Assembly: GCF_003002915.1 (NCBI RefSeq)
Contig: NZ_PVTG01000001.1
Location: forward strand, 62,001-126,000
DNA length: 64,000 nt
Direction: 5' to 3'
Source of the DNA: Geodermatophilus tzadiensis
GTDB taxonomy: Bacteria > Actinomycetota > Actinomycetes > Mycobacteriales > Geodermatophilaceae
Shown here: positions 11,087 through 20,782 of the stretch, in pieces
Layout of the letters: the number at the start of each line of letters is the position of its first letter
Numbering within the stretch: the stretch's first letter is position 1
The notes under the pieces: model-generated
Told to the model about the DNA's origin: nothing
The model's database searches: none
Seen by the model: the letters and a program-made list of their open reading frames with translations, nothing else
Made by a program: the position numbers and the translations under genes

Positions 11087-11950
11087 TCAGTCTCGCGCGG
11101 CCCGGCGGGCGGTGGTGAACCGGGGGCGCCCGGCCAGGTCGGGGTGGTCGGCGACGTCGCCGAACGCGCCGTGCGCCCGGACCAGCGCGGGCAGCGCGCT
11201 CCCCTGCTGGTCGGCGTGCTCAATGCCGAGCGCGCCGCCGTCGCGCAGCAGCCGGGCGGCGGTGCGCAGCAGCCCGCGGACGACGTCGAGGCCGTCGGGG
11301 CCGCCCCACAGCGCCAGCGGCGGGTCGTGGTCGGCCACCTCGCGCGGCACGCGCGCGCCGTCGGGCACGTAGGGCGGGTTGGACACGACGAGGTCGACGG
11401 CGCCGTCGAGGTCGGTCAGCAGGCCGGCGTCGGTCATGTCGCCGGCGAGCACGGTCACCGGGCGGTCGCCGGCGGCGGCGCGCAGCGCGGCGTTGTGCCG
11501 GGTCCACTCCAGGGCCTGCGGGTCGCGCTCGACGGCGGTGACCCGCGCGCCGGGGTGCTCGTGCGCGACCGACAGCGCGATGGCACCGGACCCGCTGCCC
11601 AGGTCGACGACGACCGGCTCGTCGACGCCGGCCAGCCGCCCGAGTGCCCACTCGACGAGCTGCTCGGTCTCCGGCCGCGGCACGAACACCCCGGGGCCGA
11701 CGGCGAGCTCGAGGTGGCGGAAGGGCGCGCGGCCGGTGAGGTGCTGCAGCGGCACGCGTCCCGCCCGCTGGTCGAGCAGCGCGGCGAACCGGGCGGCGGC
11801 GTCGTCGTCGACGTCGTCGAGGGTGAGCAGCGCGGTGCGCGGCCGGCCGAGGGCGTGGGCGAGCAGCAGCTCGGCGTCCACGCGCGGCGACTCGACACCG
11901 GCCGCGGCGAGCCGCCGCGCGGCGTCGGTCAGCAGCGTGCGGGTGTTCAG
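11087..11950 (-). CDS. prmC: Peptide chain release factor N5-glutamine methyltransferase
   Basis: A class I SAM methyltransferase of about 287 residues that methylates the GGQ glutamine of release factors. Motif I is [13 protein letters not shown] and the catalytic NPPY is in [11 protein letters not shown]. The start is a problem: family homology runs back to [16 protein letters not shown], where no ATG, GTG or TTG exists. The best candidate is CTG at 11950, overlapping the prfA stop as CTGA. The next in-frame GTG (11881) would remove 23 conserved residues. Coupling to prfA, its own substrate gene, is likely. Function is certain; the start is not. Confidence 0.93.
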   Translation of the reverse strand: MNTRTLLTDAARRLAAAGVESPRVDAELLLAHALGRPRTALLTLDDVDDDAAARFAALLDQRAGRVPLQHLTGRAPFRHLELAVGPGVFVPRPETEQLVEWALGRLAGVDEPVVVDLGSGSGAIALSVAHEHPGARVTAVERDPQALEWTRHNAALRAAAGDRPVTVLAGDMTDAGLLTDLDGAVDLVVSNPPYVPDGARVPREVADHDPPLALWGGPDGLDVVRGLLRTAARLLRDGGALGIEHADQQGSALPALVRAHGAFGDVADHPDLAGRPRFTTARRAARD

Positions 11951-13041
11951 GACCCGGCCGCCAGCAGCTCGGCGGTGTGCGCGCGGGTGAGCGCGTCGAT
12001 GACCGGGTCGAGCTCGCCGTCGAGCACGGCGTCGAGGTTGTGCGCCTTGAAGCCCACCCGGTGGTCGGAGATGCGGCTCTCGGGGAAGTTGTAGGTGCGC
12101 ACCCGCTCGCTGCGGTCGACGGTGCGGACCTGGCTGCGCCGCTGGTCGCTGGCGGTGGCCGCGGCCTCCTCGCGGGCGGCGGCCAGGAGCCGGGAGCGCA
12201 GCACGCGCAGCGCCGACTCGCGGTTCTGCAACTGGCTCTTCTCGTTCTGCGAGCTGACCACGATGCCGGTGGGCAGGTGGGTGATGCGCACGGCGGAGTC
12301 GGTGGTGTTCACGCTCTGCCCGCCGGGCCCCGACGAGCGGAAGACGTCGATGCGCAGGTCGTTGGGGTCGACGGTGACGTCGACCTCCTCGGCCTCGGGC
12401 AGCACCAGGACGCCGACGGCGGAGGTGTGGATGCGGCCCTGCGACTCGGTGACCGGCACCCGCTGCACGCGGTGCACGCCGCCCTCGAACTTCAGCCGCG
12501 ACCAGATCCCGTCCGGGACTCCCCCGCCCGCCCCACGGGACTTCACCGCGATCGAGACGTCCTTGTAGCCGCCGAGCTCGGCGGGGACGGCGTCGAGCAC
12601 CTCGGTGGCCCAGCCGCGGCGCTCGGCGTAGCGCAGGTACATGCGCAGCAGGTCGCCGGCGAACAGCGCCGACTCCGCACCCCCCTCCCCCGCCTTGATC
12701 TCGAGGATGACGTCCTTGTCGTCGTCCGGGTCCTTCGGCAGCAGCAGCTCGCGCAGCCGGTCGGTGAGCTCCTCGATGCGCGCCTCGAGCCCGCGGGCCT
12801 CCTCGGCGAAGGAGGGGTCCTCGGCGGCCAGCTCGCGGGCGGCGGCCAGGTCGTCGCGGGCGGCGTCCAGCGCCCGCGCCGTCTCCACGAGCGGGGCGAG
12901 CTGCGCGTAGCGGCGGCCCAGCCGGCGGGCGCGGGCCTGGTCGGTGTGCACGGCCGGGTCGGCGAGCTCGGTCTCGAGCGCGGCGTGCTCCTCGAGCAGC
13001 CCGCCCAGCCGGTCGGGCGCGGTGTCGGTCGGGCTGCTCAT
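11947..13041 (-). CDS. prfA: Peptide chain release factor 1
   Basis: A 364-residue class I release factor with the GGQ tip ([14 protein letters not shown]) that triggers peptidyl-tRNA hydrolysis. It ends domain 3 with [14 protein letters not shown]. It decodes UAG and UAA. The ATG at 13041 follows GAGGTG and matches the family N-terminus; an upstream in-frame ATG adds 28 Arg-rich residues that reach towards the rpmE terminator and look non-coding. It is the first gene of prfA-prmC-tsaC. Confidence 0.96.
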   Translation of the reverse strand: MSSPTDTAPDRLGGLLEEHAALETELADPAVHTDQARARRLGRRYAQLAPLVETARALDAARDDLAAARELAAEDPSFAEEARGLEARIEELTDRLRELLLPKDPDDDKDVILEIKAGEGGAESALFAGDLLRMYLRYAERRGWATEVLDAVPAELGGYKDVSIAVKSRGAGGGVPDGIWSRLKFEGGVHRVQRVPVTESQGRIHTSAVGVLVLPEAEEVDVTVDPNDLRIDVFRSSGPGGQSVNTTDSAVRITHLPTGIVVSSQNEKSQLQNRESALRVLRSRLLAAAREEAAATASDQRRSQVRTVDRSERVRTYNFPESRISDHRVGFKAHNLDAVLDGELDPVIDALTRAHTAELLAAGS

Positions 13042-13106
13042 GCGGCACCTCTCGGACTGACGTGCACTTCCGCGGAAGTGCCCGGTGGGGCGGGGGCGGA
13101 CACGAC

Positions 13107-13145
13107 GACGGCGCCCGCCCCACACGAGGTGGGACGGGCGCCGTC
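13107..13145 (-). terminator. Hairpin downstream of rpmE
   Basis: Arms of 17 bp (13107-13123 and 13129-13145) with one G-U pair in the transcript and a 5-base loop, starting 8 bp after the rpmE stop. There is no U-tract. It separates rpmE from prfA. Confidence 0.75.
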
Positions 13146-13152
13146 GGGGTGC

Positions 13153-13377
13153 CTACTGGGCGGCGTTCGCGCCGCGCTTGCCGAACCGCTTCTCGAAGCG
13201 GGCCACGCGGCCACCGGTGTCGAGGATGCGCTGCTTGCCGGTGTAGAAGGGGTGGCAGGCCGAGCAGGTCTCGACGGTCAGCTGGCCGCTGGGCGCGGTG
13301 CTGCGGGTGGTGAAGGTGTTCCCACACCCGCAGGTGACCGTGGTGGTGTGGTAGTCGGGGTGGATACCGGGCTTCAT
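13153..13377 (-). CDS. rpmE: 50S ribosomal protein L31, zinc-binding form
   Basis: The protein has 74 residues and matches L31 over its whole length ([35 protein letters not shown]). Four cysteines in TCGCGN and ETCSACH mark the zinc-binding (C+) form. In actinobacteria this form is often paired with a zinc-free paralogue under Zur control; none lies in this window and no Zur box was recognised. The ATG follows GAAGAG. It sits between hairpins, so it may be its own transcription unit. Confidence 0.96.
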   Translation of the reverse strand: MKPGIHPDYHTTTVTCGCGNTFTTRSTAPSGQLTVETCSACHPFYTGKQRILDTGGRVARFEKRFGKRGANAAQ

Positions 13378-13475
13378 GATGCGGGCCTCTTCCGGGGACG
13401 TCTCGGTGCTGTCTGTCTGAACGCGGGCCACCCGCCGGTCATTCCGACCGGCCGCGCGGCCACGGCGCGGGGGCT

Positions 13476-13501
13476 CGGCCGTCCAGTGTCCCAGACGGCC
13501 G
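13476..13501 (-). terminator. Hairpin between rho and rpmE
   Basis: CGGCCGTC at 13476-13483 pairs with GACGGCCG at 13494-13501 around a 10-base loop, 20 bp after the rho stop. It is a plausible but short terminator or attenuator. Confidence 0.4.
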
Positions 13502-13520
13502 GACCCCGCTGCCCTGGCGG

Positions 13521-15758
13521 CTAGTCCCGCTCGGGGCCCAGCGTCGTCTTCTGGATCTGCATGAGGAACTCGATGTTGTTGCGCGTCTTGCGCAGCTTGT
13601 CGAGCAGCAGCTCCAGCGCCTGCTGCGGCTCGAGCGCGGCGAGCACCCGGCGCAGCTTGATGACGATCGCCAGCTCGTCGGGCGAGAGGAGGATCTCCTC
13701 CTTGCGGGTGCCCGACGCGTTGACGTCGACGGCCGGGAAGACCCGCTTGTCCGCCAGCCGGCGGTCGAGCTTGATCTCCGCGTTCCCCGTGCCCTTGAAC
13801 TCCTCGAAGATGACCGTGTCCATCGTCGAGCCGGTCTCGACCAGCGCCGAGGCGAGGATGGTCAGCGAGCCGCCGTTCTCGATGTTGCGGGCGGCGCCGA
13901 GGAAGCGCTTGGGCGGGTAGAGCGCCGTCGAGTCGACACCACCGGAGAGGATGCGCCCGCTGGCGGGGGCGGCCAGGTTGTAAGCACGGCCCAGGCGGGT
14001 GATCGAGTCCAGCAGGACGACGACGTCGTGGCCCATCTCGACCAGGCGCTTGGCGCGCTCGATCGACAGCTCCGCGACCGTGGTGTGGTCCGACGGCGGC
14101 CGGTCGAAGGTCGAGGCGATGACCTCGCCCTTCACCGAGCGCTGCATGTCGGTGACCTCCTCGGGCCGCTCGTCGACGAGGACGACCATGAGGTGGCACT
14201 CGGGGTTGTTCGTGGTGATCGCGTTCGCGATCGCCTGCAGCACCATCGTCTTGCCGGCCTTGGGCGGCGAGACGATGAGGGCGCGCTGCCCCTTGCCGAT
14301 CGGCATGACCAGGTCGATGACCCGGGTGGTCAGCTGGTGCGGCTCGGTCTCCAGCCGCAGGCGCTCCTGCGGGTAGAGCGGGGTCAGCTTGGTGAACTCC
14401 GGCCGGTTGCGGGCCTGCTCGGGGTCCAGGCCGTTGACCGAGTCGAGGCGGACCAGCGCGTTGTACTTGTCCTTGCGCTCGCCCTCGCGCGGCTGCCGGA
14501 CGGCGCCGGTGATCGCGTCACCGCGGCGCAGGCCGTGCCGGCGCACCTGGGACAGCGACACGTAGACGTCGTTGGGTCCGGTCAGGTAGCCCGACGTGCG
14601 GACGAAGGCGTAGTTGTCGAGGACGTCGAGGATGCCGGCCACGGGCAGCAGGACGTCGTCCTCGCTGACGGTGGGCTCGGTCGGCTGGTCGAACCGCTCG
14701 CGGCCGGTGCGACGGTTGCGGTCGCGGTAGCGCCGCCCCCGGCGGCCGCGGCCGCCCTCGAAGTCGTCGTCGTCCTCGTCGGTGCGATCGTCGGTGCGGC
14801 TGCGGTCGTCCGTGCGGTTGCGCTCGTCGGGACGGTTGCGCTCGGTGCGCTCGGGCCGGCCACCGCGGTCGGGGCCGCGGTTGCCGTCACGGTTGCCCTC
14901 ACGGGTGCCGTCGCGGCCGCCGTCCCGGGTGCGCTCGGCGCGCTCACCGTCACGGGTGGCGTCGCGGTTCCCGTCCCGGCTGCGCTCGGCGCGCTCGCCG
15001 TCGCGGGGAGCGCCGTTGCCGTCACGGGTCCGCTCGGCGCGCTCGCCGTCACGGTTGTCCCGGCCGTCGCGGTTGCGGGTGCGGTCGCGGCGCGGGCGGT
15101 CACCGTCGGCGCGGTCGCCCTCGGTGCGCTCGCCGTCGGTGCGCTCGCCATCGGTGCGCTCGGCGTCGGTGCGCTGGTCCTCGGTCCGCTCGGCGGGCGG
15201 GGTGGTCACGGGACCGCCGTTGGCGCCGCCGCTGACGGGCGCCTCGAGCGGCGCGGCGGTGGCGGCGACACCGCGCGCGGCGGGCGCGCCGGAGTCCTCG
15301 GCGACCGGCGCACCGGCGGGACGGCTGGCGGCGCGGCGGCGGCGCGGCGCGCTCTCGGCGCCGTCGGCGGGCGGGGTGGTCACGGGGCCGCCGTTGGCGC
15401 CGCCGCTGACGGGCGCCTCGAGCGGCGCGGCGGTGGTGGCCACGCCCCGCGCGGCGGGCGCGCCGGAGTCCTCGGCGGTCGGCGCGCCGGCGGCCGGGGT
15501 GCTGGGGGCCGGGGCGTCGCCGCCCTGCTCACCGCCGACCTGGCGGGCGGAGATGGCGGCGACGAGGTCGCCCTTGCGCATGCGGCCGGTGCCGGAGATG
15601 CCCAGCTCGGCCGCGAGCCGCTGGAGCTCGGGGAGCAGCATCCCGGCCAGCCCGCTGCCGCGACGGCGGGATCGGCCCGCCGTCCCCGGAGCAGCAGGGG
15701 CCTCACCCGCGGCGCCCTCGGGGGCACCGACGGTGGTGAGGTCGGTGGTTTCGCTCAC
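13521..15758 (-). CDS. rho: Transcription termination factor Rho with long disordered insertion
   Basis: A 745-residue hexameric RNA-dependent ATPase. Residues 36-73 are the Rho N-terminal helical domain ([14 protein letters not shown]). Residues 75-365 are a large insertion, first Ala/Pro/Gly-rich with a duplicated 42-residue block, then Arg/Asp/Gly/Asn-rich with repeated [12 protein letters not shown] units. The cold-shock RNA-binding domain follows (about 370-445), then the ATPase core with P-loop SPPKAGKT near residue 500. Long insertions are known in actinobacterial Rho and broaden RNA binding. The GTG start has GGGAAGGA upstream. A promoter and a leader hairpin are listed separately. 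Confidence 0.97.
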   Translation of the reverse strand: MSETTDLTTVGAPEGAAGEAPAAPGTAGRSRRRGSGLAGMLLPELQRLAAELGISGTGRMRKGDLVAAISARQVGGEQGGDAPAPSTPAAGAPTAEDSGAPAARGVATTAAPLEAPVSGGANGGPVTTPPADGAESAPRRRRAASRPAGAPVAEDSGAPAARGVAATAAPLEAPVSGGANGGPVTTPPAERTEDQRTDAERTDGERTDGERTEGDRADGDRPRRDRTRNRDGRDNRDGERAERTRDGNGAPRDGERAERSRDGNRDATRDGERAERTRDGGRDGTREGNRDGNRGPDRGGRPERTERNRPDERNRTDDRSRTDDRTDEDDDDFEGGRGRRGRRYRDRNRRTGRERFDQPTEPTVSEDDVLLPVAGILDVLDNYAFVRTSGYLTGPNDVYVSLSQVRRHGLRRGDAITGAVRQPREGERKDKYNALVRLDSVNGLDPEQARNRPEFTKLTPLYPQERLRLETEPHQLTTRVIDLVMPIGKGQRALIVSPPKAGKTMVLQAIANAITTNNPECHLMVVLVDERPEEVTDMQRSVKGEVIASTFDRPPSDHTTVAELSIERAKRLVEMGHDVVVLLDSITRLGRAYNLAAPASGRILSGGVDSTALYPPKRFLGAARNIENGGSLTILASALVETGSTMDTVIFEEFKGTGNAEIKLDRRLADKRVFPAVDVNASGTRKEEILLSPDELAIVIKLRRVLAALEPQQALELLLDKLRKTRNNIEFLMQIQKTTLGPERD
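15191..15492. repeat. Direct repeat inside rho (two 128-bp copies)
   Basis: Copies at 15191-15318 and 15365-15492 are offset by 174 bp and differ at only a few bases. They encode near-identical blocks in the Rho insertion (both contain [10 protein letters not shown] and [16 protein letters not shown]). The offset is a multiple of three, so the frame is kept. This looks like a recent internal duplication. Confidence 0.85.
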
Positions 15759-15781
15759 GTACAGGTCCTTCCCTGCGGTGA

Positions 15782-15801
15782 CCTGCGCCTACCGGCGCAG
15801 G
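15782..15801 (-). promoter_or_regulatory. Hairpin in the rho leader
   Basis: CCTGCGCC and GGCGCAGG form a perfect 8-bp stem with a 4-base loop about 24 bases upstream of the rho start codon, within the predicted leader of about 185 bases. Rho genes are often autoregulated through their leaders; a role for this hairpin is inference. Confidence 0.4.
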
Positions 15802-15950
15802 GGGTGACCCGACGGCTGCCCGTCCGGCCGGTGTGGCGGGACAGCAGGACAGACCGCGGATCGAGTGGGTGCGGGACGGATCGGCGCCGACGGTGAGAAC
15901 GTCTGCAACGCCCCGCGCGAGGCTCGCCCGAGGAGGACGGCTACGCCCGA

Positions 15951-15979
15951 AGCCTAGACTCGCCCCACGACCGGGACAA
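15951..15979 (-). promoter_or_regulatory. Promoter of rho
   Basis: On the minus strand, TTGTCC (-35, 15974-15979) and TAGGCT (-10, 15951-15956) are separated by exactly 17 bases. Predicted transcription starts near 15944, giving a leader of about 185 bases. Confidence 0.6.
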
Positions 15980-16006
15980 CACCGCTGGCCTGCGGTGTGT
16001 TCCTCG

Positions 16007-16933
16007 TTATGCAGACGATACCCCAGGAGCCTCACGCAGCACGCGGGCTCCGTCGCCGTCCACCTCCAGGGGGTACACGTCCCACTCGTCCGGGGTGAGT
16101 GACGTCACGTCGCCGGTCCCCGCGGTACCGGCGGTGAGCACGAGCAGGCTCGGCCCGGCACCGGAGACCGTCGCGGCGTGGCCGGCGGCGCGCAGCCGGT
16201 CGAGCAGCGCGGCCGAGCCGGGCATCGCGGCGGCGCGCTGGCGCTGGTGCAGCCGGTCCTCGGTGGCCTCGACCAGCAGTCCCGGGTCGCAGGTCAGCGC
16301 GTGTACCAGCAGCGCGGCCCGGCCGGCGGCGTGCGCGGCGTCCGCGTGCGGGACGGCGTCGGGCAGCAGCCCGCGGGCGACGTGCGTCGACAGCGTCGCC
16401 GCCGGCACGAGGACGACGGGGTGGACGCCGGCGGCGACCGGCAGCCGCACGGCGCGGGCGCCGGACTCCCCCATCCACGACAACGTGGCCCCGCCGAGCA
16501 GGCACGGGGCGACGTTGTCGGGGTGGCCCTCGAGCTCGGTGGCCAGCCGCAGCACGGCGTCGTCGTCGCGGACGTCGACCCCGGGGCACAGCTCGAAGGC
16601 ACCGACGACGCCGGCGACGACGGCCGCGGCCGACGAGCCCATCCCCCGCCCCTGCGGGATGCCGTTGCGGGCGCGCACGCGCAGGCCGGGCGGCGACCAG
16701 CCGAGCACGTCGCAGGCCGCGCGGAAGGCGCGCACCACCAGGTGCGAGGCGTCGGTGGGCAGCTCGCCGGCCCCGGCACCGGACACCTCGACGGCGAGCC
16801 CGGCCTCGGTGACGGCGAACTCGACGTCGTCGTGCAGCGTGAGCGCCAGGCCGGCGCAGTCGAACGCGGGTCCGAGGTTCGCGCTGGTCGCGGGGACGCG
16901 CACCGACACCCGGTCCGGGGCGGCCCGGCTCAC
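16007..16933 (-). CDS. thrB: Homoserine kinase
   Basis: A GHMP kinase of 308 residues: N-terminal [21 protein letters not shown]-binding [18 protein letters not shown] and C-terminal [12 protein letters not shown]. It phosphorylates homoserine to O-phosphohomoserine for ThrC. The GTG start overlaps the thrC stop as GTGA, so the usual actinobacterial hom-thrC-thrB order is translationally coupled. It is the last gene of the argS-lysA-hom-thrC-thrB run; no strong hairpin was seen between it and the rho promoter. Confidence 0.95.
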   Translation of the reverse strand: MSRAAPDRVSVRVPATSANLGPAFDCAGLALTLHDDVEFAVTEAGLAVEVSGAGAGELPTDASHLVVRAFRAACDVLGWSPPGLRVRARNGIPQGRGMGSSAAAVVAGVVGAFELCPGVDVRDDDAVLRLATELEGHPDNVAPCLLGGATLSWMGESGARAVRLPVAAGVHPVVLVPAATLSTHVARGLLPDAVPHADAAHAAGRAALLVHALTCDPGLLVEATEDRLHQRQRAAAMPGSAALLDRLRAAGHAATVSGAGPSLLVLTAGTAGTGDVTSLTPDEWDVYPLEVDGDGARVLREAPGVSSA

Positions 16934-18009
16934 AGACCGAGCTGCGCGGCGGCCGCGGCGGCGTCGACCGGGACGGTCACCGGCACGGGCGCGCCGGAGA
17001 TCGCCCAGTCGGGGTCCTTGAGCCCGTTGCCGGTCACCGTGCACACCACGCGCTGCCCGGGCGCGAGCTCCCCGGCCGCGGCCACCTTGAGCAGCCCGGC
17101 CACCGACGCGGCCGAGGCCGGCTCGACGAAGACGGCCTCGCTGCGTGCGAGCAGGCGGTAGGCGGCGAGGATCTCGCGGTCGGTGACGGCGTCGATGCGT
17201 CCGCCGGACTCGTCGCGGGCGGCCAGCGCCCTGGTCCACGACGCCGGGTTGCCGATGCGGATGGCGGTGGCGATGGTGCTGGGCTGCTCGACCACCTGGC
17301 CGGTGACGATCGGCGCGGCGCCGGCGGCCTGGAAGCCCCACATCCGCGGTCGCCGGGTGGCCGGGCCGTCGTCGGCGTACTCGCGGTAGCCCTGCCAGTA
17401 GGCGGTGATGTTGCCGGCGTTGCCGACCGGCAGGCAGTGCACGTCGGGGGCGTCGCCGAGGACGTCGACGACCTCGAAGGAGGCGGTCTTCTGCCCCTCG
17501 ATGCGGAACTGGTTGACGCTGTTGACCAGGCTCACCGGGTAGTCGATGGCGAGCTTGCTGGCCAGCGCGAGGCAGTCGTCGAAGTTGCCGTCGACCTGCA
17601 GCAGCTTGGCGCCGTGCACGAGCGCCTGGGCCAGCTTGCCGAGCGCGATCTTGCCCTGGGGCACGAGGACGGCGCAGACCATGCCGGCGCGCGCGGCGTA
17701 GGCGGCGGCGCTGGCGCTGGTGTTGCCGGTGGAGGCGCAGATGACCGCCTGCGAGCCCTCCTCCTTGGCCTTGGTGATGGCCATCGTCATGCCGCGGTCC
17801 TTGAACGACCCGGTCGGGTTGGCGCCCTCGACCTTGAGGAACACCTCGCAGCCGGTGCGCCGCGACAGCTCGACGGCGGGCACCAGCGGGGTGGCGCCCT
17901 CGTGCAGGGTGACCACCGGCGTGCCGGCGCTGACCGGCAGCCGTGACCGGTAGGCCTCGATCAGCCCCGGCCAGGACGGGGAGACGGTCCCGCGCAGCGT
18001 CCCGGTCAT
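16930..18009 (-). CDS. thrC: Threonine synthase
   Basis: The 359-residue product is a PLP enzyme of fold type II converting O-phosphohomoserine to threonine. The PLP lysine lies in [11 protein letters not shown] and the phosphate-binding loop in [19 protein letters not shown]. Length matches the short actinobacterial ThrC. The ATG overlaps the hom stop (ATGA). Confidence 0.95.
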   Translation of the reverse strand: MTGTLRGTVSPSWPGLIEAYRSRLPVSAGTPVVTLHEGATPLVPAVELSRRTGCEVFLKVEGANPTGSFKDRGMTMAITKAKEEGSQAVICASTGNTSASAAAYAARAGMVCAVLVPQGKIALGKLAQALVHGAKLLQVDGNFDDCLALASKLAIDYPVSLVNSVNQFRIEGQKTASFEVVDVLGDAPDVHCLPVGNAGNITAYWQGYREYADDGPATRRPRMWGFQAAGAAPIVTGQVVEQPSTIATAIRIGNPASWTRALAARDESGGRIDAVTDREILAAYRLLARSEAVFVEPASAASVAGLLKVAAAGELAPGQRVVCTVTGNGLKDPDWAISGAPVPVTVPVDAAAAAAQLGL

Positions 18010-19295
18010 GACAGCCCCTCCACCCTCAGCACGCTGGTGACACCGCGGACCGCGGGCACCTCCCGCAGCGCCGCGATCGTCGCCGACAGCGCCGCGTCCG
18101 GGGCGCTGTGCGTGACGATGACCAGCGTCGCGGCATCGCCGTGCCCGTCCTGGCGGACGGTGGCGATGCTCACCTCGTGGCGGGCGAACTCGGTCGCCAC
18201 GGTGGCCAGCACACCCGGGACGTCGGCGACGTCCAGGCTGACGTGGTACCGCGTCGGCGTCTCGGCGATCGGCCGGGCCGGCAGGTCGGCGTAGGCGCTC
18301 GGGCCCGCCCCCGCGGCGCCGGCCACCCGGTTGCGGGCGACGGCGACCAGGTCGCCGAGGACGGCGCTGGCGGTCGGCTCGCCGCCGGCTCCCTGGCCGT
18401 AGAACATCAGCTGCCCGGCGGCCTCGGCCTCGACGAACACGGCGTTGAAGGCGCCACCGACCGCGGCCAGCGGGTGGCTGGTGGGGATCATCGCCGGGTG
18501 CACGCGGACGGCGACCGAGTCGCCCTCCTCCCCCGGTACCCGCTCGCAGATGGCCAGCAGCTTCACCGTGCAGCCGATCTCGGCGGCGCGGGCGACGTCG
18601 GTGGCGGTCACCGACGAGATGCCCTCGCGGTGCACGTCGGCGGCGGTGACGGCGCTGTGGAAGGCCAGCGAGGCGAGGATCGCGCCCTTGGCGGCGGCGT
18701 CGAAGCCGTCGACGTCGGCGGTCGGGTCGGCCTCGGCGTAGCCGAGCTCGGTGGCCTCGGCCAGCGCCTCGCTGAACCCGGCGCCGGTCTCGGCCATCCG
18801 CGACAGGATGTAGTTGGTCGTGCCGTTGACGATGCCGACCACCCGCCGGATCTGGTCGCCGGCCAGCGACTCCCGCAGCGGGCGCAGCAGCGGGATCGCC
18901 CCGGCCACCGACGCCTCGTAGTAGAGGTCGACGCCGGCCTTGGCCGCGGCGGCGTGCAGCGCGACGCCGTCCTCGGCCAGCAGCGCCTTGTTCGCGCTGA
19001 CCACCGACTTGCCGGCCTCGAAGGCGGCCAGCAGCAGCGAGCGGGCCGGCTCGATGCCGCCGATGACCTCGACGACGAGGTCGACGTCGTCGCGGGTGAC
19101 CAGGCCCATCGCGTCGGTGGTGAGCAGGTGCGCGGGCACCTCGGGGTGCCGGTCGGGGCGGCGGACGGCGACGCCGACGACCTCGACCGGCCGGCCGACC
19201 CGGGCGGTGAGGTCGGCGGCCTGCTCCTCGACCAGTCGCAGCACCGCGCCGCCGACCGTTCCGCAGCCGAGCAGGGCGACCTTGAGCGGGTTCAC
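18006..19295 (-). CDS. hom: Homoserine dehydrogenase
   Basis: The 429-residue enzyme reduces aspartate semialdehyde to homoserine. It shows the nucleotide-binding motif [12 protein letters not shown] near the N-terminus and the catalytic region around [13 protein letters not shown] and [13 protein letters not shown]-terminal ACT domain (about 350-429, [15 protein letters not shown]) probably mediates threonine feedback inhibition, as in other actinobacterial Hom. The GTG at 19295 overlaps the lysA stop as GTGA; the frame open further upstream lies inside lysA. Confidence 0.96.
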   Translation of the reverse strand: MNPLKVALLGCGTVGGAVLRLVEEQAADLTARVGRPVEVVGVAVRRPDRHPEVPAHLLTTDAMGLVTRDDVDLVVEVIGGIEPARSLLLAAFEAGKSVVSANKALLAEDGVALHAAAAKAGVDLYYEASVAGAIPLLRPLRESLAGDQIRRVVGIVNGTTNYILSRMAETGAGFSEALAEATELGYAEADPTADVDGFDAAAKGAILASLAFHSAVTAADVHREGISSVTATDVARAAEIGCTVKLLAICERVPGEEGDSVAVRVHPAMIPTSHPLAAVGGAFNAVFVEAEAAGQLMFYGQGAGGEPTASAVLGDLVAVARNRVAGAAGAGPSAYADLPARPIAETPTRYHVSLDVADVPGVLATVATEFARHEVSIATVRQDGHGDAATLVIVTHSAPDAALSATIAALREVPAVRGVTSVLRVEGLS

Positions 19296-20782
19296 GAACG
19301 GGCTCCCACGGGGTGCTCGGGGGCGGGCTGGTCGATCGCCGGCGAGGGCGCCGGCACGTCCGCCAGGACGGCGTCCAGGGCGAAGACGTCGGCCAGCGTC
19401 TGGCGCCGGACGACCTCGGTGGCCGCGCCGTCGCGGACGGCGACCACCGGCGGCTTGAGCAGGTAGTTGTAGTTGCTGGCCATCGACCAGCAGTAGGCGC
19501 CGGTGGCCGCGACCGCGAGCAGGTCGCCGGGCTGCACGTCCGACGGCAGCCACAGGTCGCGCACCAGCACGTCGCCGCTCTCGCAGTGCTTGCCGACGAC
19601 GCGGCACAGCGCCGGCGGCGCCTCGGAGGTGCGGTTGGCCAGCACGCAGGTGTAGCTCGCGTCGTAGAGGGCGGTGCGGATGTTGTCGCTCATCCCGCCG
19701 TCGACCGACACGTAGTTGCGCACCTGCGGCGCCCCCTGCCCGCCACTGCCCAGCCGGACCGGCTTGATGGTGCCGATCTCGTAGAGCGTGACCGTGCCGG
19801 GCCCGGCGATGGCCCGGCCGGGCTCGACGGCCAGGCGCGGGACGGGGAGGTCCAGCGCCGCGCACTCGGCGGCCACGACGGTGCGCAGCCGCCGGGCGAC
19901 GTCGCCGGGGGTCACCGGGTCGTCGTCGGGCAGGTAGGCGATGCCGAAGCCGCCGCCGAGGTTGAGCTCGCCGAGCACCTCGCCGGTGGCCTGGTGCACC
20001 TGGCCCATGAGGCCGACGACGCGGTGCGCGGCCGCCTCGAAGCCGGCGGTGTCGAAGATCTGCGAGCCGATGTGGCTGTGCAGCCCGGAGAGGTGCAGCG
20101 CGGGCTCCCGGATCACCCGGACGGCGGCGGTCAGCGCGTCGCCGGTGGCCAGCGAGAAGCCGAACTTCTGGTCCTCGTGGGCGGTGGCGATGAACTCGTG
20201 GGTGTGCGCCTCGATGCCGACGGTGGTGCGGATGAGCACCGGCACCGGGGAGCCGCCGGCAGCCACCCGCGCCTCGGCCATCGGCACCAGCCGGTCGATC
20301 TCGTCGAAGGAGTCGAGGACGACGTGGCCGATGCCGGCGTCGACGGCCAGCTGCAGCTCGACCAGCGACTTGTTGTTGCCGTGCAGCGCGATCCGCTCCG
20401 CGGGGAACCCCGCGGCCAGCGCGACGGCGAGCTCGTTGCCGCTGCAGGCGTCCAGGTGCAGGCCGTCGTCGGCCAGCCACCGGGCCACCTGGCCGCAGAG
20501 GAACGCCTTGGACGCGTAGTGGACGTCGGCGTCGGTGAACGCGGTGGCGAAGTCGGCGGCGCGGCCGCGGAAGTCGGCCTCGTCGAGGACGAACAGCGGG
20601 GTGCCGTGGGCGCGGGCCAGCTCGGTGACCGGCCGGCCGGCGAGGTGCAGCTCGCCGTCGACGCGGCGGGCCGAGCGCGGCCACACCTGCGGGTCGAGCG
20701 CGCCGAGGTCGGCCGGGGGCAGGCCCACCGACGGCGGCGGGGTCATGCCCCCGTGCAGCGGGCCGGCCGGGTGCGCCCTCAC
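19292..20782 (-). CDS. lysA: Diaminopimelate decarboxylase
   Basis: A 496-residue PLP enzyme of fold type III making lysine from meso-diaminopimelate. The PLP lysine is in [32 protein letters not shown] and CESGD are further conserved sites. I choose the GTG at 20782, which overlaps the argS stop as GTGA and gives [11 protein letters not shown], close to the AHPAGPRHA start of Streptomyces LysA. An ATG at 20746 with GGGGG upstream is the alternative and would drop 12 residues. Confidence 0.95.
   Translation of the reverse strand: MRAHPAGPLHGGMTPPPSVGLPPADLGALDPQVWPRSARRVDGELHLAGRPVTELARAHGTPLFVLDEADFRGRAADFATAFTDADVHYASKAFLCGQVARWLADDGLHLDACSGNELAVALAAGFPAERIALHGNNKSLVELQLAVDAGIGHVVLDSFDEIDRLVPMAEARVAAGGSPVPVLIRTTVGIEAHTHEFIATAHEDQKFGFSLATGDALTAAVRVIREPALHLSGLHSHIGSQIFDTAGFEAAAHRVVGLMGQVHQATGEVLGELNLGGGFGIAYLPDDDPVTPGDVARRLRTVVAAECAALDLPVPRLAVEPGRAIAGPGTVTLYEIGTIKPVRLGSGGQGAPQVRNYVSVDGGMSDNIRTALYDASYTCVLANRTSEAPPALCRVVGKHCESGDVLVRDLWLPSDVQPGDLLAVAATGAYCWSMASNYNYLLKPPVVAVRDGAATEVVRRQTLADVFALDAVLADVPAPSPAIDQPAPEHPVGARS

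Noticed and set aside
11954..13327. Upstream part of the open frame that contains prmC
   Set aside because: It runs through prfA in another frame and encodes Arg/Pro-rich sequence unlike any PrmC N-terminus.
14028..15896. Long open frame of over 600 codons antisense to rho
   Set aside because: Caused by GC-rich, repeat-rich codons of the Rho insertion; the product is low-complexity Val/Ala/Gly sequence with no domain.
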